This document shows, in pieces, positions 7,789 to 16,546 of a DNA stretch of 64,000 nucleotides. A model generated the notes under the pieces. It did no database searches. It was not told where the DNA came from and worked only from the letters and a program-made list of their open reading frames with translations. Origin of the DNA: an uncultured Stenotrophomonas sp. (lineage in GTDB: Bacteria > Pseudomonadota > Gammaproteobacteria > Xanthomonadales > Xanthomonadaceae); assembly GCA_913775725.1 (NCBI GenBank), contig CAJYNG010000022.1:212997-276996 (forward strand), written 5' to 3'. A program made the position numbers and the translations under genes. Positions within the stretch are counted from its first letter, which is position 1; each line of letters opens with the position of its first letter.

Positions 7789-8226
7789 TCAGTACACGGC
7801 CAGATGACTGCAACCACGCCGCTGTGGTTGCCCTTCCATCGTCACCTGCACACTGGCCAGCGTGTCCACGCCTTCGGTGTTGCGGCACGACTCGTGCTTG
7901 ATCTCGACGATGGTCGGCTGCTTGTCCAGCTCACCGTTGAGGACGATCAGCGAACCGGGTGCATCGGCCGGCTGGCCGAGGTAGCGCAGCACGCCCTTGT
8001 GGGTGCGGCCATCGGCACTGAGGCTGGCGTCGTGGTTGCCCTTGCCGGTGGAGGCGATCTCGATGCGCCAGCCGGCACCACCGCCGGCGAAGGCCGGCAC
8101 CGGACTCAGGTCGGCAGCGATGGAAGGATGGCGAGGCGCGTCGGCGCTGGTCCGGGAAGCGGTCGAAGCACAGCCGGCCAACAACCCGGCCAGCAGTGCC
8201 GTGGCAACCACAGGGCGAAAGATCAT
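7789..8226 (-). CDS. Putative lipoprotein, about 145 aa
   Basis: MIFRPVVATALLAGLLAGCAS is a lipoprotein signal with lipobox LLAGC. I prefer the ATG at 8224-8226; an in-frame GTG nine bases upstream is the alternative. The mature part is a small beta-rich domain (GWRIEIASTGKGNHDASLSADGRTHKGVLRYLG) with two late Cys (ESCRNTEG and RRGCSHL). Function unknown. It ends 14 bases before the GNAT start on the same strand, so the two may share a transcript. Confidence 0.65.
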   Translation of the reverse strand: MIFRPVVATALLAGLLAGCASTASRTSADAPRHPSIAADLSPVPAFAGGGAGWRIEIASTGKGNHDASLSADGRTHKGVLRYLGQPADAPGSLIVLNGELDKQPTIVEIKHESCRNTEGVDTLASVQVTMEGQPQRRGCSHLAVY

Positions 8227-8295
8227 GGAGGGCACCTGCAGCGATCGGAAGCCCAGTCTAGGCAGGACCGCGTACGCCGGCGATGAATGCCACGA

Positions 8296-10038
8296 TCAGC
8301 GGGTGCCTCGACCGCCCCCTGCCACCCGTACCCGATCACGCCCCTGCGCCTTGGCCCGGTACATGGCCGCATCTGCGGCACGCAGCAGGGTGCGCCAGCC
8401 CAGCGCGTCGGTGCCGCCCTCGGCCACGCCGAAACTGGCGGTCACCCGCAGCACGGTGCCGCCGGCCAGCGCGATGTCCATCTGCTGCAGGGCCAATCGC
8501 AATGACTCGGCCAGCTGGCGGCCACCGGCCAGATCGCCGTCAGCCAGCAGCACCAGGAACTCCTCGCCGCCATAACGGGCGATGCTGTCGCTGCGGCGCA
8601 GGTGGTGCTGCAGCAACTGCGCCACCTGCACCAGCACTTCATCACCAGCTTCATGGCCATGGCCATCGTTGATCGCCTTGAAGCGATCCACGTCCAGCAG
8701 GATCACCACGGCGCTTGCGTCGCCTCCGGCGTGTCTCTGCTGCACCACCTCCTCCAGTGCGCGCCGGTTCAACAGTCCGGTCAGCTCGTCGGTGCCAGCG
8801 AGCTGGCGCAGCTCGCTGGTCAGTGCCGAGCGCTCGCGCGATTTCTCACGCAGTACTTCGATGGCATCGAACAGGCGCTGCATCTCGGCCAGCGGATGGG
8901 TGACATGCTGCTCCGGGCCGGGTGCATCCGTGGCGAGCTGGATCACCTGCTTCTGTGCCTGCAGCAGTGGCTGCAGGATCTGCAGGTGGGCGATACGCAG
9001 GGCCACGCCCAGCACCACCAGCGTGCCCAGCGCGGTCGCCACCAGCACCGCCAGGCGCATGGCCTCACGGTTGCGGGTGCGCTCGAAGCGGGCGATGGAC
9101 ACGCTCAGGTAGCCATCGCGCAACGCCTCAAGCGACTGCAGGGTGGGCACGTAGCGCGCGGTGAACTCGGCAGCGGTCCACGGCGGTGGTACGCCACGGC
9201 GGCCATCCTCGATCAACTGCTCGATCATCGGCAGCGATTCACCGAAGAACTGCCGACGCGCCATGTCCCAATGCCATGACAATTCCGGGTCACTGCGGAA
9301 CACCGACTCATGGCTTCCCGCCAACCGCCACAGCTCCAGCAGGCGGCCCTCGGTCTGCAGTGCAGCGCGTACCTGTTCCTCGCGCCATGCCCCCGGTACC
9401 GCGACCGGCGCCATCACGTTCGAGGCCAGGCGGCCGCCATGTTCGCGAAGATCGATCAGCACCTGACCCTGCATCGCTGGAATCGCCGCTTCACGGTCGG
9501 CGCTGACCAGCACGTTGATCTGCGCCGAAGTCAGCAGGTGCAGGCGATCAACCACGGCGAACATGCTGCTGATTGCACGCTCCACCTCCTCCACCCGGCG
9601 CGCATCGTGCGGTTGTGCCACCACCCGGTCCACCGCAGTGCGCGCCAACTGCAGGCGACGTTGCGCGTCGGCCAGCAGTGCATGCTCGTCGACCACGCCC
9701 GGATCGGCCTTGAACACGGTGTCCAGCTGCAGCAGGGCGGTGTCGACCCGCTTGCGCGCGGCCCCCAGCTGCGCGGCCAGCCGCGCCTGTTCGGCGGCGT
9801 CGGCCGGGTCAGCCCCCAGCAGGCTGTTGGCCGGGCCGCGCTCGGCCGAAGCCAGGTTTGCGAGATCGAAGGTCTGCCGCAACTGGCGCAGGCTGGCCAG
9901 GTTGTCTTCGGCGCCGGTGTAGCGCAACGTGCCCTGGACCAGTGCGATGGCCATCAACGGCAACGTGCACACCACGAACAGCCCAGCCAGGATCCAGACC
10001 CAGGTCCGCAACCTGATGGGCGATGCCTTGCCGGCCAT
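8296..10038 (-). CDS. Membrane diguanylate cyclase (sensor GGDEF)
   Basis: A 580-aa protein making cyclic-di-GMP from two GTP. The ATG at 10036-10038 has AGGGGAA about six bases upstream; the longer open frame lacks that. Layout: membrane segment (about 10-33, WVWILAGLFVVCTLPLMAIALV), a periplasmic helical sensor region of about 300 residues, a second membrane segment (LAVLVATALGTLVVLGVAL), a short linker, then the GGDEF domain. The active site reads YGGEEF, the usual active variant. The upstream RRSD, five residues before GGEEF, is an inhibitory I-site (RxxD). The signal sensed is unknown. Confidence 0.92.
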   Translation of the reverse strand: MAGKASPIRLRTWVWILAGLFVVCTLPLMAIALVQGTLRYTGAEDNLASLRQLRQTFDLANLASAERGPANSLLGADPADAAEQARLAAQLGAARKRVDTALLQLDTVFKADPGVVDEHALLADAQRRLQLARTAVDRVVAQPHDARRVEEVERAISSMFAVVDRLHLLTSAQINVLVSADREAAIPAMQGQVLIDLREHGGRLASNVMAPVAVPGAWREEQVRAALQTEGRLLELWRLAGSHESVFRSDPELSWHWDMARRQFFGESLPMIEQLIEDGRRGVPPPWTAAEFTARYVPTLQSLEALRDGYLSVSIARFERTRNREAMRLAVLVATALGTLVVLGVALRIAHLQILQPLLQAQKQVIQLATDAPGPEQHVTHPLAEMQRLFDAIEVLREKSRERSALTSELRQLAGTDELTGLLNRRALEEVVQQRHAGGDASAVVILLDVDRFKAINDGHGHEAGDEVLVQVAQLLQHHLRRSDSIARYGGEEFLVLLADGDLAGGRQLAESLRLALQQMDIALAGGTVLRVTASFGVAEGGTDALGWRTLLRAADAAMYRAKAQGRDRVRVAGGGRGTR

Positions 10039-10200
10039 GCAGAATTCCCCTGAAGTGCGGCTCACTGTAGCGAGCGGCTCCGGCGGCGCCAAGCCAGCGC
10101 CGTACGATCCGCAGGGGTGGATATAGCGCAGCGCGCGCGAACGCGCCGACAACGCCGGCGCCCCCCGTCCAGCCGGTCAGATGCGACAGGTCACGCCGGG

Positions 10201-11226
10201 TCAGATCCAGCGCTGGTCGACCAGTTCGCGCTTCACGTAGGCGTAGAACACCGGCGCCGCCACCAGACCGGGCAGGCCGAACGCCGCTTCCATCACCAGC
10301 ATGGCCAGCAGCAGCTCCCAGGCGCGCGCCTGGATTTCACCGCCGACGATACGCGCGTTGAGGAAGTATTCCAGTTTGTGGATCACGATCAGGTACAGCA
10401 GCGCGGCCACTGCCACGTAGAACGAGACCGACAGCGCGACGATGGTGATGATCGTGTTGGAGATGATGTTGCCCACCACTGGCAGCAGGCCGGCGATGAA
10501 GGTGATCAGTACCAGCGTCTTGGACAGTGGCAGGTGCACGCCGAACAGCGGCAGCACGCCCAGCAGGAAGATCGCGGTGAACACGGTGTTGAGCAGGGAT
10601 ATCTTCACCTGCGCGAACACCACCTGGCGGAACGCGGTGGCCAGGCGGCTGGTGCGCCCGATCAGTTCCTGCGCCAGCGGCCCCATCTTCGGCAGCGGAA
10701 GTTCGTCGTACAGCGCGATCATCGCGCCCAGCACCATGCCGATCAGCACGCGTACGCCCACCTGCACCACCGACGTTCCGGCCACGCCCAGCTGGCGCTG
10801 GTGCTCGGCAGCCCAGTCATTCAGCGCCGCGCGCAGCGCCGGCATGTCCTCGGGGATATACGGCTGCAGCAGCGCCGGCACCTGGTGGCGCGATGAATTG
10901 AGGATGTCCATCAGCCGCGCCAGCAGTGCGTCCGGCCCGCCGGTCTCGTTGCGGAAGAACGACGCCACACCGATCCCGGCCAGCACCAGTCCGCTGATGA
11001 TGATCGCCGACAGCACGATCACCGCGATTGCCCGTGCCCGTCCCGGCGGCAGCCTGCCTTCCACGGTCGACGCCAGCACGTGGGTCAGCTGGAACACCAG
11101 CAGCCCCGACAGCAGGGTTACCACCAGGCCCAGCTTCAACGCCAGCCACATGCCCAGCAGCATCATCAGCCAGGCCGCGATCCTCGGAACAGGGGGCTTG
11201 GGCTGGGCAACAAGGGCGTCTTGCAT
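10201..11226 (-). CDS. AI-2E-family (PerM-type) membrane transporter
   Basis: A 341-aa polytopic protein starting MQDALVAQPKPP; the frame is open upstream but this ATG precedes the first membrane helix by a typical short tail. Eight or so hydrophobic segments and the late family region (FIAGLLPVVGNIISNTIITIVALS) identify the UPF0118/AI-2E exporter family. Members include E. coli TqsA and PerM-like proteins of uncertain substrate; some act as Na/H antiporters. There is no regulatory or pathway context here: the neighbours are a GGDEF protein and a PEP-mutase-family enzyme. Confidence 0.85.
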   Translation of the reverse strand: MQDALVAQPKPPVPRIAAWLMMLLGMWLALKLGLVVTLLSGLLVFQLTHVLASTVEGRLPPGRARAIAVIVLSAIIISGLVLAGIGVASFFRNETGGPDALLARLMDILNSSRHQVPALLQPYIPEDMPALRAALNDWAAEHQRQLGVAGTSVVQVGVRVLIGMVLGAMIALYDELPLPKMGPLAQELIGRTSRLATAFRQVVFAQVKISLLNTVFTAIFLLGVLPLFGVHLPLSKTLVLITFIAGLLPVVGNIISNTIITIVALSVSFYVAVAALLYLIVIHKLEYFLNARIVGGEIQARAWELLLAMLVMEAAFGLPGLVAAPVFYAYVKRELVDQRWI

Positions 11227-11352
11227 GGGCGGCACGTCCGGGCGGGGTGGCCCATGGTAGAGGATTGCCGTGGTGATGCCGCGTGCAGGATGAATGGCCG
11301 TTACGCCGCGATTGCAGAGGCGGCCGACCGGCATCGGCCCGGCCCCCTCGGC

Positions 11353-12204
11353 TCAGGCTCGATCCAGGGCGAGGTAACGAGCGGTACGCACGATCGCCTC
11401 GCGTTCGCCGAAGCTGGCCAGATCGCCGGCAATACGCCCACTGTCCCCGCTCGCGGCGATCTCCTGCAGCGTGCGCTGCATGGCCCGGATCGCGGCCCGT
11501 TGCAGGTCCGAGGGGATGATGACCAAGCGGTAGTCGAGTTCGGCCAGCCGTTCCACTGGCACCAGCGGCGTCTTGCCACTGTGGAACATGTTGATCAGCT
11601 TCGGCCCGGGCACCCGCTGCGAGATCGCCTCGATCTGTTCCAGGGTTTCCGGTGCCTCGACGAAGATCATGTCCGCGCCCGCGTCCACATAGGCCTGCGC
11701 CCGTCCGATGGCTGCGTCCAGGCCCTCGCAGGCGATGGCATCGGTACGCGCAATGATCATCAGCTCCGGATCGTGCCGTGCCTGGCAGGCGACCCGGATC
11801 TTCGTGCACATCTCGGCTGCGTCGACCAGTGTCTTGTCGTCCAGGTGCCCGCAGCGTTTGGGGAACGCCTGGTCCTCGATATGCAGCGCGGCGACGCCTG
11901 CCCGCTCGAATGCACGCACCGTACGCTCCACGTTGGCGCTGCCGCCGAAACCGGTGTCGGCGTCGGCGACTACCGGCAGGTCGCAGGCATCCACGATCCG
12001 CTCGATCTGCGCCAGTACTTCGGTGAATCCGAGCAGCCCGATGTCGGGCACGCCGGCCGAACGCGCGATGGCGCCGCCACTGGCATACACCGCCTCGAAC
12101 CCGGTCAGCTCCACCAGGCGGGCCGACAGGCCGTCGAAGACCCCCGGTGCGATCACGCTGCGGCCGTGCCCGAGCAGGTGACGCAGCTGGCGTGTCTTCT
12201 TCAT
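11353..12204 (-). CDS. Isocitrate lyase/PEP mutase-family enzyme
   Basis: A 283-aa TIM-barrel enzyme starting MKKTRQLRHLLGHG, with AGGGAGA just upstream of the ATG at 12202-12204. Family motifs: ASGGAIARS (substrate loop), VVADADTGFGG (metal-binding Asp pair), HIEDQAFPKRCGHL, and a later IIARTDA. The lid motif differs from methylisocitrate lyase: it has PKRCGH, which occurs in methylisocitrate lyase, PEP mutase and carboxyphosphonoenolpyruvate synthase relatives. The exact substrate, a C-C bond cleaved 2-hydroxyacid or oxaloacetate, cannot be chosen. It is transcribed divergently from a LysR gene 108 bases away, which probably regulates it. Confidence 0.83.
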   Translation of the reverse strand: MKKTRQLRHLLGHGRSVIAPGVFDGLSARLVELTGFEAVYASGGAIARSAGVPDIGLLGFTEVLAQIERIVDACDLPVVADADTGFGGSANVERTVRAFERAGVAALHIEDQAFPKRCGHLDDKTLVDAAEMCTKIRVACQARHDPELMIIARTDAIACEGLDAAIGRAQAYVDAGADMIFVEAPETLEQIEAISQRVPGPKLINMFHSGKTPLVPVERLAELDYRLVIIPSDLQRAAIRAMQRTLQEIAASGDSGRIAGDLASFGEREAIVRTARYLALDRA

Positions 12205-12312
12205 GTGGTCTCCCTTGCAGATGGACATTTGGCGTGGGATACCGATGATGTTGTCGCCACCGGCGACCGTCCAATACCGTGTTCGTACAGCATCAGAACG
12301 TCTGAGGTTCCA

Positions 12313-13209
12313 ATGGAACTGCGCCACCTGCGCTACTTCGTCATGACCGCCCAGCTGCAGAGCTTCACCAGGGCCGCCGAAGCCCTGCACATTGCCCAGC
12401 CGCCGCTGGGGCAGCAGATCCGTGCACTGGAGGAAGAGATCGGAACGCCGTTGTTCCATCGCCAGGGACGCGGCATCGTGCTCAGCGATGCCGGGCGGGT
12501 GTTCTGGAAAGCGGCGGAGGACATCCTCGCGCGCGTCGACCAGGCCAAGGAAGAGGCATTGCGCGCCGCGCGCGGCGAGGTCGGCACGTTGACACTGGGG
12601 TTGACCGAATCGGCAACCTACAACGAGGTGGTCACCGCGCTGATGCGCAGCTTCCAGCGGGCGCATCCGGCAGTGCAGGTGCAGCTGGTCGAAGATGGCA
12701 GTGAATCCCTGGTCCGGCGCCTGGATGACGGCGAGCTCGATGCAGTGATCGTGCGCCCGCCGTTTTCCGGTAGCGGTGAACGGGTGACACAGCAACTCAG
12801 TGCCGAGCCGCTGGTGGCGGTGCTGCCGGCCGATCACGCGTTGGCGTGCCGGACGAGCATCGCGCTGGTCGAGCTGCGCGATGAGCGTTTCATCCTGTTC
12901 TCGCGGAAATCGGGCCAGGGCCTGAGTGCAGACGTGGTCGCCGCCTGCCGCAGCCAGGGGTTCACTCCGGCCATCCAGCAGGAAGCGCCGCAGGTGGCTT
13001 CAGCGATCAACCTTGCCGCCGCCGGCCTGGGTATCGCCATTGTCCCGGCGTCCATGCAGAGCATGCACCGGAGCGGCCTGGCCTTTGTTGCACTGGAGCT
13101 GGGCATGCCGACCACCACGCTGCAGTTGGCGGTGCGTTGCGATCCTCGCGCGACGGCCGCCCAGCTGCTGGCCTGCGCCAGAGACGTGGCAACACCTCAT
13201 TCGCCATAG
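12313..13209 (+). CDS. LysR-family transcriptional regulator
   Basis: A 298-aa regulator with the standard layout: winged HTH at 1-60 (MELRHLRYFVMTAQLQSFTRAAEALHIAQPPLGQQIRALE) and a two-lobed periplasmic-binding-type effector domain from about 90 to the end (GTLTLGLTESATYNEVV). Its sequence suggests the BenM/CatR-like subgroup. It is divergent from the PEP-mutase-family gene, the usual position for a LysR and its target. Its 3' end overlaps the convergent GGDEF gene by 13 bases. Confidence 0.9.
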   Translation: MELRHLRYFVMTAQLQSFTRAAEALHIAQPPLGQQIRALEEEIGTPLFHRQGRGIVLSDAGRVFWKAAEDILARVDQAKEEALRAARGEVGTLTLGLTESATYNEVVTALMRSFQRAHPAVQVQLVEDGSESLVRRLDDGELDAVIVRPPFSGSGERVTQQLSAEPLVAVLPADHALACRTSIALVELRDERFILFSRKSGQGLSADVVAACRSQGFTPAIQQEAPQVASAINLAAAGLGIAIVPASMQSMHRSGLAFVALELGMPTTTLQLAVRCDPRATAAQLLACARDVATPHSP

Positions 13210-14249
13210 CTGGCGTTGTTCTTGCCCTGCCGCTTGGCGTGGTAGAGCGCTCGGTCGGCCAGTGCCAGCCAGTCCTCGACACTGCCACCACGCGGCGTGG
13301 CGGCAATGCCGATGCTTACGCTGAACTCCACGCCCGGCGTGATCTGGCGCGCGGCCTCGAGCAGATGCAGGCGCACCCGCTCGGCCACGTGCATCGCATC
13401 GACGGGCGCGCAGTCGTGCAACAGCACCACGAACTCATCGCCTCCCAGCCGCGCCGGGGTATCACCGGGCCGCGCAAACGTGCGCAGTGTTGCAGCGATA
13501 TGCCGCAGTACCTCGTCGCCCGCGCGGTGGCCAAGCGAATCATTGATGCGCTTGAAGTCATCCACATCGAGCATCAACAGGCAGGCAAAGCCGCCCTGGC
13601 CCTGCGCCCGGTCCAGTGCCTGCTGCGCACGCAGGATCAGGAAGCCACGGTTGGCCAGCTCCACCAGCGGATCCATCCGGCTCAGCCGCTGCAGCTGCCG
13701 GTTCTGCGATTTGACCCGGCGTGCCAGCTGCCAGCTGAGGATGCTCAGCCCGATGCCGTAGACGAACAGGAACGGCACACTGAGCACGATCGTGCGCTGC
13801 GAGGAAACGGGTTGGTAAGGGAAGCCGAGCGCCCACCAGGTGATCGCGAATCCCAGCACCAGCGCCAGCGTGGCCCGCATCGCCAAGCGCACGCCACCGG
13901 CGGCAATCTTGTCGGCGACCAGCAGCGCAGCGAACAACGCGCTGGGGACCGCGCTCAGCGCCATGAAGGCGATCCAGCCGCCACCGAAGAAGGAGTCGGC
14001 AACCATGCTGCGGAACTGCGCTTGTGCGGGCTGACGGGCGCGCTGGGTCAGCACCAGCGCAAGCGCCGGCCACACCAATGCATTGAGCAACAGCAACGCC
14101 CAGGCCCACAGGCCGTCCTGACGCTCAAGAATGATCGAGGCGATGGGAATCGCACCCAGCCCATTGCCGACGAAGCGCATCCAGCCGATGCGACGTGCCG
14201 CGCCGATGCCTTCGACTGCGACTTCCGTCGAGTCAGTCAAGAACGGCAT
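13197..14249 (-). CDS. MASE2-GGDEF diguanylate cyclase
   Basis: A 350-aa integral-membrane diguanylate cyclase resembling E. coli DgcC (AdrA). Residues 1-185 hold about five membrane segments of MASE2 type (GWMRFVGNGLGAIPIASIILE; ALVLGFAITWWALGFPY). The GGDEF domain follows with active site LGGDEFVVLL and I-site RPGD five residues before it, so product inhibition is likely. ATG chosen at 14247-14249. The 3' end overlaps the LysR gene convergently by 13 bases. DgcC-type enzymes promote matrix production; whether this one does is not shown. Confidence 0.9.
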   Translation of the reverse strand: MPFLTDSTEVAVEGIGAARRIGWMRFVGNGLGAIPIASIILERQDGLWAWALLLLNALVWPALALVLTQRARQPAQAQFRSMVADSFFGGGWIAFMALSAVPSALFAALLVADKIAAGGVRLAMRATLALVLGFAITWWALGFPYQPVSSQRTIVLSVPFLFVYGIGLSILSWQLARRVKSQNRQLQRLSRMDPLVELANRGFLILRAQQALDRAQGQGGFACLLMLDVDDFKRINDSLGHRAGDEVLRHIAATLRTFARPGDTPARLGGDEFVVLLHDCAPVDAMHVAERVRLHLLEAARQITPGVEFSVSIGIAATPRGGSVEDWLALADRALYHAKRQGKNNASYGE

Positions 14250-14363
14250 AGCCGACCCCCTTGCGCGATCGCACGTTCCACCCAGCCCCTTGCCGGGCTG
14301 CCCATGCCGAGTCTGACAGCTCTGCGTCAATTCGGGATCAAGAACTCGGCAGCGGCCCTGCCC

Positions 14364-15371
14364 TCATCCGGCCCTGGGTGCAGCCGTCGAGCCCCGCAGC
14401 ATCAGGCTGAAATCCAGCGTCTGCTGCAGCGGCACATCCACGTGTTCGATGATGGCAAGCAGCAGGTTGACCGCACGCTCACCAATCTCCCGCATCGGCT
14501 GCCTGATCGTTGTCAGCGGCGGCGTGAGGTAGCGCGAGGAGGCCAGGTCGTCAAAGCCGACGATGGACAGGTCCTCCGGCACGCGGATGCCCAGCTCCCG
14601 GCAGGCTGCCAGGGTACCCAGCGCCATCTGGTCGCTGAAACAGAAGACCGCAGTCGGTACCGGCGCGGCGGCCAACATCGCCATCGCGGCCGCATGGCCC
14701 GACTCCACCGAAAAGTCGCCCGGCACGATGTTCAGCTGGCGCAGGCGTCCACGCGCCTTGCCGGCCGCCCGGACCCCTTCCAGCCGTTGCTGGTGCAGCG
14801 GATTGTCGGGGGGGCCACCGACCACCGCAATGCGTTCGTGTCCCAGCCCATACAGGTGTTCCATCACCGCGCGCGCGGCGGCGGCATTGTCGATGTGGAC
14901 GCTGGGAATGCCCAGCGCGGGATCGAACTCGCAGCCGTTGACCACCGGCGCGGCGGCACCCCGCTGTTCGACGATGTCACGCGCCGTGGGTGGCAGGCGA
15001 TGCCCCAGCACGATCATGCCGTCGGCCTCGTTGCGCCGGAGCATCTGTGCATAGCGCTCCTCGCGATCCGGTTGATGCTGGGTGTCCCCCAGCAGGACCG
15101 CGTAGCCAACGGCCTGCGCTGCGTCCTCCGCACCCTGCAGGATCTGGGCGAAGAACGGATTGGCGATGTCCGGGACGGTGACCAGGATCTTGCCGCTGCG
15201 CTGGGTCTTGAGCGTGCGGGCCACCGTGTTGGGCACATAGCCCAGCGCAGCGGCGGCCTGCTCGATGCGCGCACGGGTGGCCGGCAGGACTTTGTCCGGC
15301 CGCGAAAGCGCCCGCGACACCGTACCTGCGGAGACGCCGACGTGCTTTGCGATGTCGTAGATGGTGGCCAT
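14364..15371 (-). CDS. LacI-family repressor of the 3-keto glycoside cluster
   Basis: A 335-aa LacI/GalR regulator: HTH at 1-25 (MATIYDIAKHVGVSAGTVSRALSRPDKV), hinge helix (GYVPNTVARTL), then a sugar-binding periplasmic-type core ending with SIVGFDDLASSRYLTPPLTTIRQP. It lies divergent from the TIM-barrel/MFS operon. A perfect LacI-type palindrome, TGCAATCGATTGCA, sits 66 bases upstream of its start and again at 24140-24153, upstream of the converging operon. I infer it represses both operons and itself and releases on a sugar ligand, likely a keto-sugar or glycoside. Confidence 0.9.
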   Translation of the reverse strand: MATIYDIAKHVGVSAGTVSRALSRPDKVLPATRARIEQAAAALGYVPNTVARTLKTQRSGKILVTVPDIANPFFAQILQGAEDAAQAVGYAVLLGDTQHQPDREERYAQMLRRNEADGMIVLGHRLPPTARDIVEQRGAAAPVVNGCEFDPALGIPSVHIDNAAAARAVMEHLYGLGHERIAVVGGPPDNPLHQQRLEGVRAAGKARGRLRQLNIVPGDFSVESGHAAAMAMLAAAPVPTAVFCFSDQMALGTLAACRELGIRVPEDLSIVGFDDLASSRYLTPPLTTIRQPMREIGERAVNLLLAIIEHVDVPLQQTLDFSLMLRGSTAAPRAG

Positions 15372-15392
15372 GGCGTTAGTTCTCCTGCCCGC

Positions 15393-15405
15393 TGTGCACT
15401 GCACA
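15393..15405. promoter_or_regulatory. Imperfectly spaced palindrome TGTGCACTGCACA
   Basis: A short inverted repeat (TGTGC-ACT-GCACA) in the divergent region between the LacI gene and its target operon. It could be a second regulator site, for example for a CRP-like protein. It is weak evidence on its own. Confidence 0.25.
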
Positions 15406-15436
15406 ACAGGTCCTGCGTGAGCCCCTGCTAGGATAA

Positions 15437-15450
15437 TGCAATCGATTGCA
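15437..15450. promoter_or_regulatory. LacI operator TGCAATCGATTGCA (copy 1)
   Basis: A perfect 14-bp palindrome with central CG, the typical LacI/GalR operator form. It is 17 bases upstream of the TTG start of the first operon gene and overlaps a GATAAT (15432-15437) that could be a -10. Binding here would block both divergent directions. An identical copy lies at 24140-24153. Confidence 0.85.
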
Positions 15451-15466
15451 TCGAGGGCGAATCACG

Positions 15467-16519
15467 TTGAAGACGCTCAAGGGTCCAGCGCTGTTCCTGG
15501 CGCAGTTCATCGGCGACGCAGCTCCTTTTGATCGGCTGGACACGCTGGCCGGGTGGGCCGCGGGTCTGGGCTATTCTGGCGTACAAGTCCCGACCACGGC
15601 GCCCCACCTGTTCGATCTGGCCGAGGCCGCGCGCAGCCAGGCGTACTGCGACGATATTGCCGGCATGCTGGCCGGTCATGGCGTGCAGATCACCGAGCTG
15701 TCCACCCATCTGCAGGGGCAGCTGGTCGCAGTCCATCCGGCCTACGACAGCCTGTTTGACGGATTCGCACCCGCGGACAAGCGCGGCGATCCCGCCGCCC
15801 GCCAGGCCTGGGCAGTGGAACAGCTACTGTTGGCCGCCAAAGCCAGCCAGCGCCTGGGGCTGACCGCGCATGCCACGTTCTCCGGCGCATTGGCCTGGCC
15901 CTATTTCTATCCCTGGCCGCAGCGCCCACCGGGACTGGTGGAGGAGGCCTTCGCCGAACTCGGCCGCCGCTGGCGCCCCATCCTCGATGCGTTCGATGCC
16001 TGCGGCGTGGACCTGTGCTTCGAGATCCACCCGGGGGAGGACCTGCACGACGGCGCGACCTTCGAGCGCTTCCTCGATGTGGTCGATCACCACCCGCGCG
16101 CGAAGATCCTGTACGACCCCAGCCATCTGCTGCTGCAGCAGATGGACTACCTGGGTTTCATCGACCGCTACCACGCGCGCATCGGCGCCTTCCATGTGAA
16201 GGATGCGGAGTACCACGCCAGTGCCAGCAGCGGCGTTTACGGCGGCTACCAGAACTGGATCGATCGCCCGGGCCGGTTCCGTTCACCCGGTGACGGCCAG
16301 ATCGACTTCAAGGCGATCTTCTCCAAGCTCGCCCAGTACGACTTCCCCGGATGGGCGGTACTGGAATGGGAGTGCTGCCTGAAGCACCCGGAAGACGGCG
16401 CACGCGAGGGTGCCGCCTTCATCCGCGACCACATCATCCGGGTCACCGAGCGCGCCTTCGACGACTTCGCCGACAGCGGCACCGACGCCGCATCACTGCA
16501 CCGCATGCTGGGAATCTGA
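15467..16519 (+). CDS. TIM-barrel sugar isomerase/epimerase family protein
   Basis: A 350-aa cytoplasmic AP-endonuclease-2/xylose-isomerase-like TIM barrel. I chose the TTG at 15467 (LKTLKGPALFLAQFIGD); an in-frame TTG 21 bases upstream lies within the operator. Metal-binding carboxylate and His motifs are visible: CFEIHPGED, LYDPSHLLLQ, AFHVKDAEY and VLEWECC. Relatives include IolE, and YcjR of E. coli, which epimerises 3-keto-glucosides at C4 beside a Gfo/Idh 3-dehydrogenase. With the Gfo/Idh gene downstream, a 3-keto-sugar isomerase or epimerase role is my inference. First gene of the operon. Confidence 0.82.
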   Translation: MKTLKGPALFLAQFIGDAAPFDRLDTLAGWAAGLGYSGVQVPTTAPHLFDLAEAARSQAYCDDIAGMLAGHGVQITELSTHLQGQLVAVHPAYDSLFDGFAPADKRGDPAARQAWAVEQLLLAAKASQRLGLTAHATFSGALAWPYFYPWPQRPPGLVEEAFAELGRRWRPILDAFDACGVDLCFEIHPGEDLHDGATFERFLDVVDHHPRAKILYDPSHLLLQQMDYLGFIDRYHARIGAFHVKDAEYHASASSGVYGGYQNWIDRPGRFRSPGDGQIDFKAIFSKLAQYDFPGWAVLEWECCLKHPEDGAREGAAFIRDHIIRVTERAFDDFADSGTDAASLHRMLGI

Positions 16520-16546
16520 GCTGACACCGCCCCGGGAGGGCAAGCC

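Noticed and set aside
12205-12837. N-terminal extension of the PEP-mutase-family protein
   Set aside because: It runs across the divergent promoter and into the LysR gene on the other strand. The ATG at 12204 has a good ribosome-binding site.
13137-15431. Long plus-strand open frame opposite the GGDEF and LacI genes
   Set aside because: It crosses two real minus-strand genes and has no recognisable domain.
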